From the NCBI GenBank assembly GCA_947385425.1, contig CANDKY010000024.1, forward strand, positions 1 through 42,722: DNA of 42,722 bases, read 5' to 3'. The first letter of the stretch is position 1; every line of letters begins with the position of its first letter. The notes beneath the pieces were generated by a model. That model searched no databases, had not been told where the DNA came from, and saw only the letters and a program-made list of their open reading frames with translations. This document shows positions 41,401 through 42,722 of the stretch, piece after piece. Source of the stretch: an uncultured Lachnospiraceae bacterium (GTDB lineage: Bacteria > Bacillota > Clostridia > Lachnospirales > Lachnospiraceae). A program made the position numbers and the translations under genes.

Positions 41401-41418
41401 AATGTTAAACGCTCCTGC

Positions 41419-42642
41419 CTACAGTTCAATCCCGTTCAGCCGGCACAGTTCCCTGGCAGATTCCACGGAATCTACACCCGTCGGATTCTTAATCGGGGCA
41501 AACTCCCGGCTGCGCTCCACCTCATAAGGCAGACAATTATCCACCTGATGGATCATATCCAGCACCAGCGTTTCGTATTTGTATCCGTTCGGCTTATCCG
41601 GCTCAACGTAGTTTCCGTCTTCATCCAAATACGGAATCTGCTTCTCCACAATATGCAGCGGCAACTGCCCGTCCACAATTTTCTCCAAAACGCTCTCCTT
41701 AAACAAATAATTGAGGATAACGCCGAAATTATATGCCGGTTCCCCGTCTTCGTTTTTCGCTTCCTTCATCTCATCCGTCAGCTCATAATATTCCACAATG
41801 GACGGCCTGCCGTCTTCCAGGCAAAGCGCGCCCACTCCCTCATCCGGGGAAGCCTTCTTCACTACCTTCGCCCCTGCCACACAGCCATTCTCAATCGTCG
41901 CCCCGACAAAGCAGGGATCCGCGATGCGCTGCAGCACATTGTCCACGGCAAAGACATTGAGCCACTCGATCCCCGCTTTTCTGATCATCCCCAAAAGCCC
42001 TTTCTTGTTCATAGTAGAAAACCACCCGCCATTTCCGTTCGGTGATGTGGCTATCTTCCCTTTCTCTTCCATATAAACCTTCCCGTCATAATCGGAAGCC
42101 GGAACCATATCCTGAATAAAGAAATGGACATATTCCTTCTTATAACCGAAATAATCCATTTCCTCAAAAAAGGACACTGTCATCTCATTATTCTTGTCAC
42201 TGGTCATAACGAACAAATGAATCCATGCATCCGCCTGGTGCACCACCTCCATCATATTTTCTATCAGCCGCTGAAAAATATACACTTCTTTCGTTATGCC
42301 GATATCGTACATCCCTTTCGGTTCGTCAGAGCCAAGCCTTGTTCCCATCCCCCCCGCCAGGAGGACTGCCGCTACTTTTCCCTGTTTAATCGCTTCCAGT
42401 CCGATTTCCGTGTACTGGATCCTGTTTTTTTCTATCTGATCAAGCTGCATAGCCGCTAAAGGCGTAATTTTCCCCTTTTTGTTTGTGGTATTGTCCCTGC
42501 AATATTTCAGGTTCCCGAAATCCGTATCCTCTATCTGATCCAAAAGAGCCTGCTGCTGTCCCTCCGTTAACTCCCCATAATATTTCAGCACATGTAGCTG
42601 CCCATACTTCTCCAATTTCTCATATGCCCTTTTATAATCCAT
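41419..42642 (-). CDS. UDP-N-acetylhexosamine/UDP-glucose pyrophosphorylase, eukaryotic-like UDPGP family
   Basis: Joins a sugar 1-phosphate to UTP. The nucleotide loop VLLAGGMGTRLGSDEPKGMYDIG (about 93-115) defines the UDPGP type 1 family. VYIFQRLIENM, MTSDKNNEMTVSFF, NGNGGWFSTM and FAVDNVLQRIADPCFVGATI follow in the order seen in UDP-N-acetylglucosamine pyrophosphorylases (AGX/UAP). It is 407 residues long with AGGAGG five bases before the ATG. This is not the usual bacterial GalU or GlmU fold. The exact sugar (GlcNAc, GalNAc, glucose or galactose) cannot be fixed, and neighbouring galE is compatible with any of them. Confidence 0.9.
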   Translation of the reverse strand: MDYKRAYEKLEKYGQLHVLKYYGELTEGQQQALLDQIEDTDFGNLKYCRDNTTNKKGKITPLAAMQLDQIEKNRIQYTEIGLEAIKQGKVAAVLLAGGMGTRLGSDEPKGMYDIGITKEVYIFQRLIENMMEVVHQADAWIHLFVMTSDKNNEMTVSFFEEMDYFGYKKEYVHFFIQDMVPASDYDGKVYMEEKGKIATSPNGNGGWFSTMNKKGLLGMIRKAGIEWLNVFAVDNVLQRIADPCFVGATIENGCVAGAKVVKKASPDEGVGALCLEDGRPSIVEYYELTDEMKEAKNEDGEPAYNFGVILNYLFKESVLEKIVDGQLPLHIVEKQIPYLDEDGNYVEPDKPNGYKYETLVLDMIHQVDNCLPYEVERSREFAPIKNPTGVDSVESARELCRLNGIEL

Positions 42643-42722
42643 TTTTTCCTCCTATTCCAGTACCGCATCCCCCTTCCAGCACCCACTTCCGGCAGGAGAA
42701 TATCTGTCCTTAATGCATGGCC

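Overview
The window reads as chromosome of a Firmicute, most likely a gut-type Lachnospiraceae. Three things point there. Gene order such as birA-(small protein)-coaX-dusB-(unknown)-greA-lysS and dnaE-pfkA fits. RNA control is of Firmicute type, with a glmS ribozyme and a SAM-I riboswitch. Promoters are strong sigma-A type (TTGACA-17-TATAAT) and nearly every gene has an AGGAGG-like ribosome site. Almost all genes are housekeeping. Most lie on the minus strand. Five plus-strand genes stand apart: an AAA-ATPase/nuclease-like protein, an HD-GYP protein, a Y-family polymerase, a small conserved protein and a hemolysin III-like membrane protein. No tRNA, rRNA, CRISPR array or complete transposase was seen.

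Layout, left to right. Positions 1-78 hold the start of an accessory-type gene running off the edge, then the lysS terminator. 300-3237 is an unknown gene-greA-lysS. 3238-3895 is gene-free and carries two abutting inverted-repeat elements. 3896-8060 is the compact run argF-birA-DUF6145-like-coaX-dusB. 8317-9677 is an NfeD/SPFH membrane pair. 9924-11785 has two tandem 48-residue peptide genes and a secreted cell-wall hydrolase. 11979-12255 is a MITE-like inverted repeat. 12271-19523 is dnaE-pfkA-rRNA methyltransferase-PNPOx-proC, and dnaE carries an unusual glycine-rich repeat insert. 19797-22334 is glmS with ribozyme and promoter. 22560-24370 is the AAA-ATPase. 24594-29203 is a SAM-cycle neighbourhood (mtaD, ahcY, and metK with its riboswitch). 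29258-34040 has the HD-GYP gene, murA and a LysM/G5/M23 peptidase. 34176-37247 has a Y-family polymerase, a flavin reductase-like protein and a membrane-anchored repeat protein. 37906-42642 has a small alarmone synthetase, an 88-residue conserved protein, hemolysin III, galE and a UDP-sugar pyrophosphorylase.

The genes fit together in several ways. glmS, murA, galE and the pyrophosphorylase feed amino sugars and UDP-sugars to the envelope, where the M23 and SleB-like hydrolases act. metK, ahcY and mtaD make and recycle SAM. CoaX, BirA and ArgF supply cofactor and arginine metabolism. RelQ and HD-GYP handle nucleotide second messengers.

The most novel signals are four. First, the tandem paralogous 48-residue peptides beside the hydrolase. 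Second, a covarying hairpin element present twice in tandem in the metK leader and once downstream of relQ. Third, the 48-bp repeat insert inside dnaE. Fourth, a family of dispersed, TA-ended, hairpin-bearing repeats in the gene-free gaps. All functions for these are inference.
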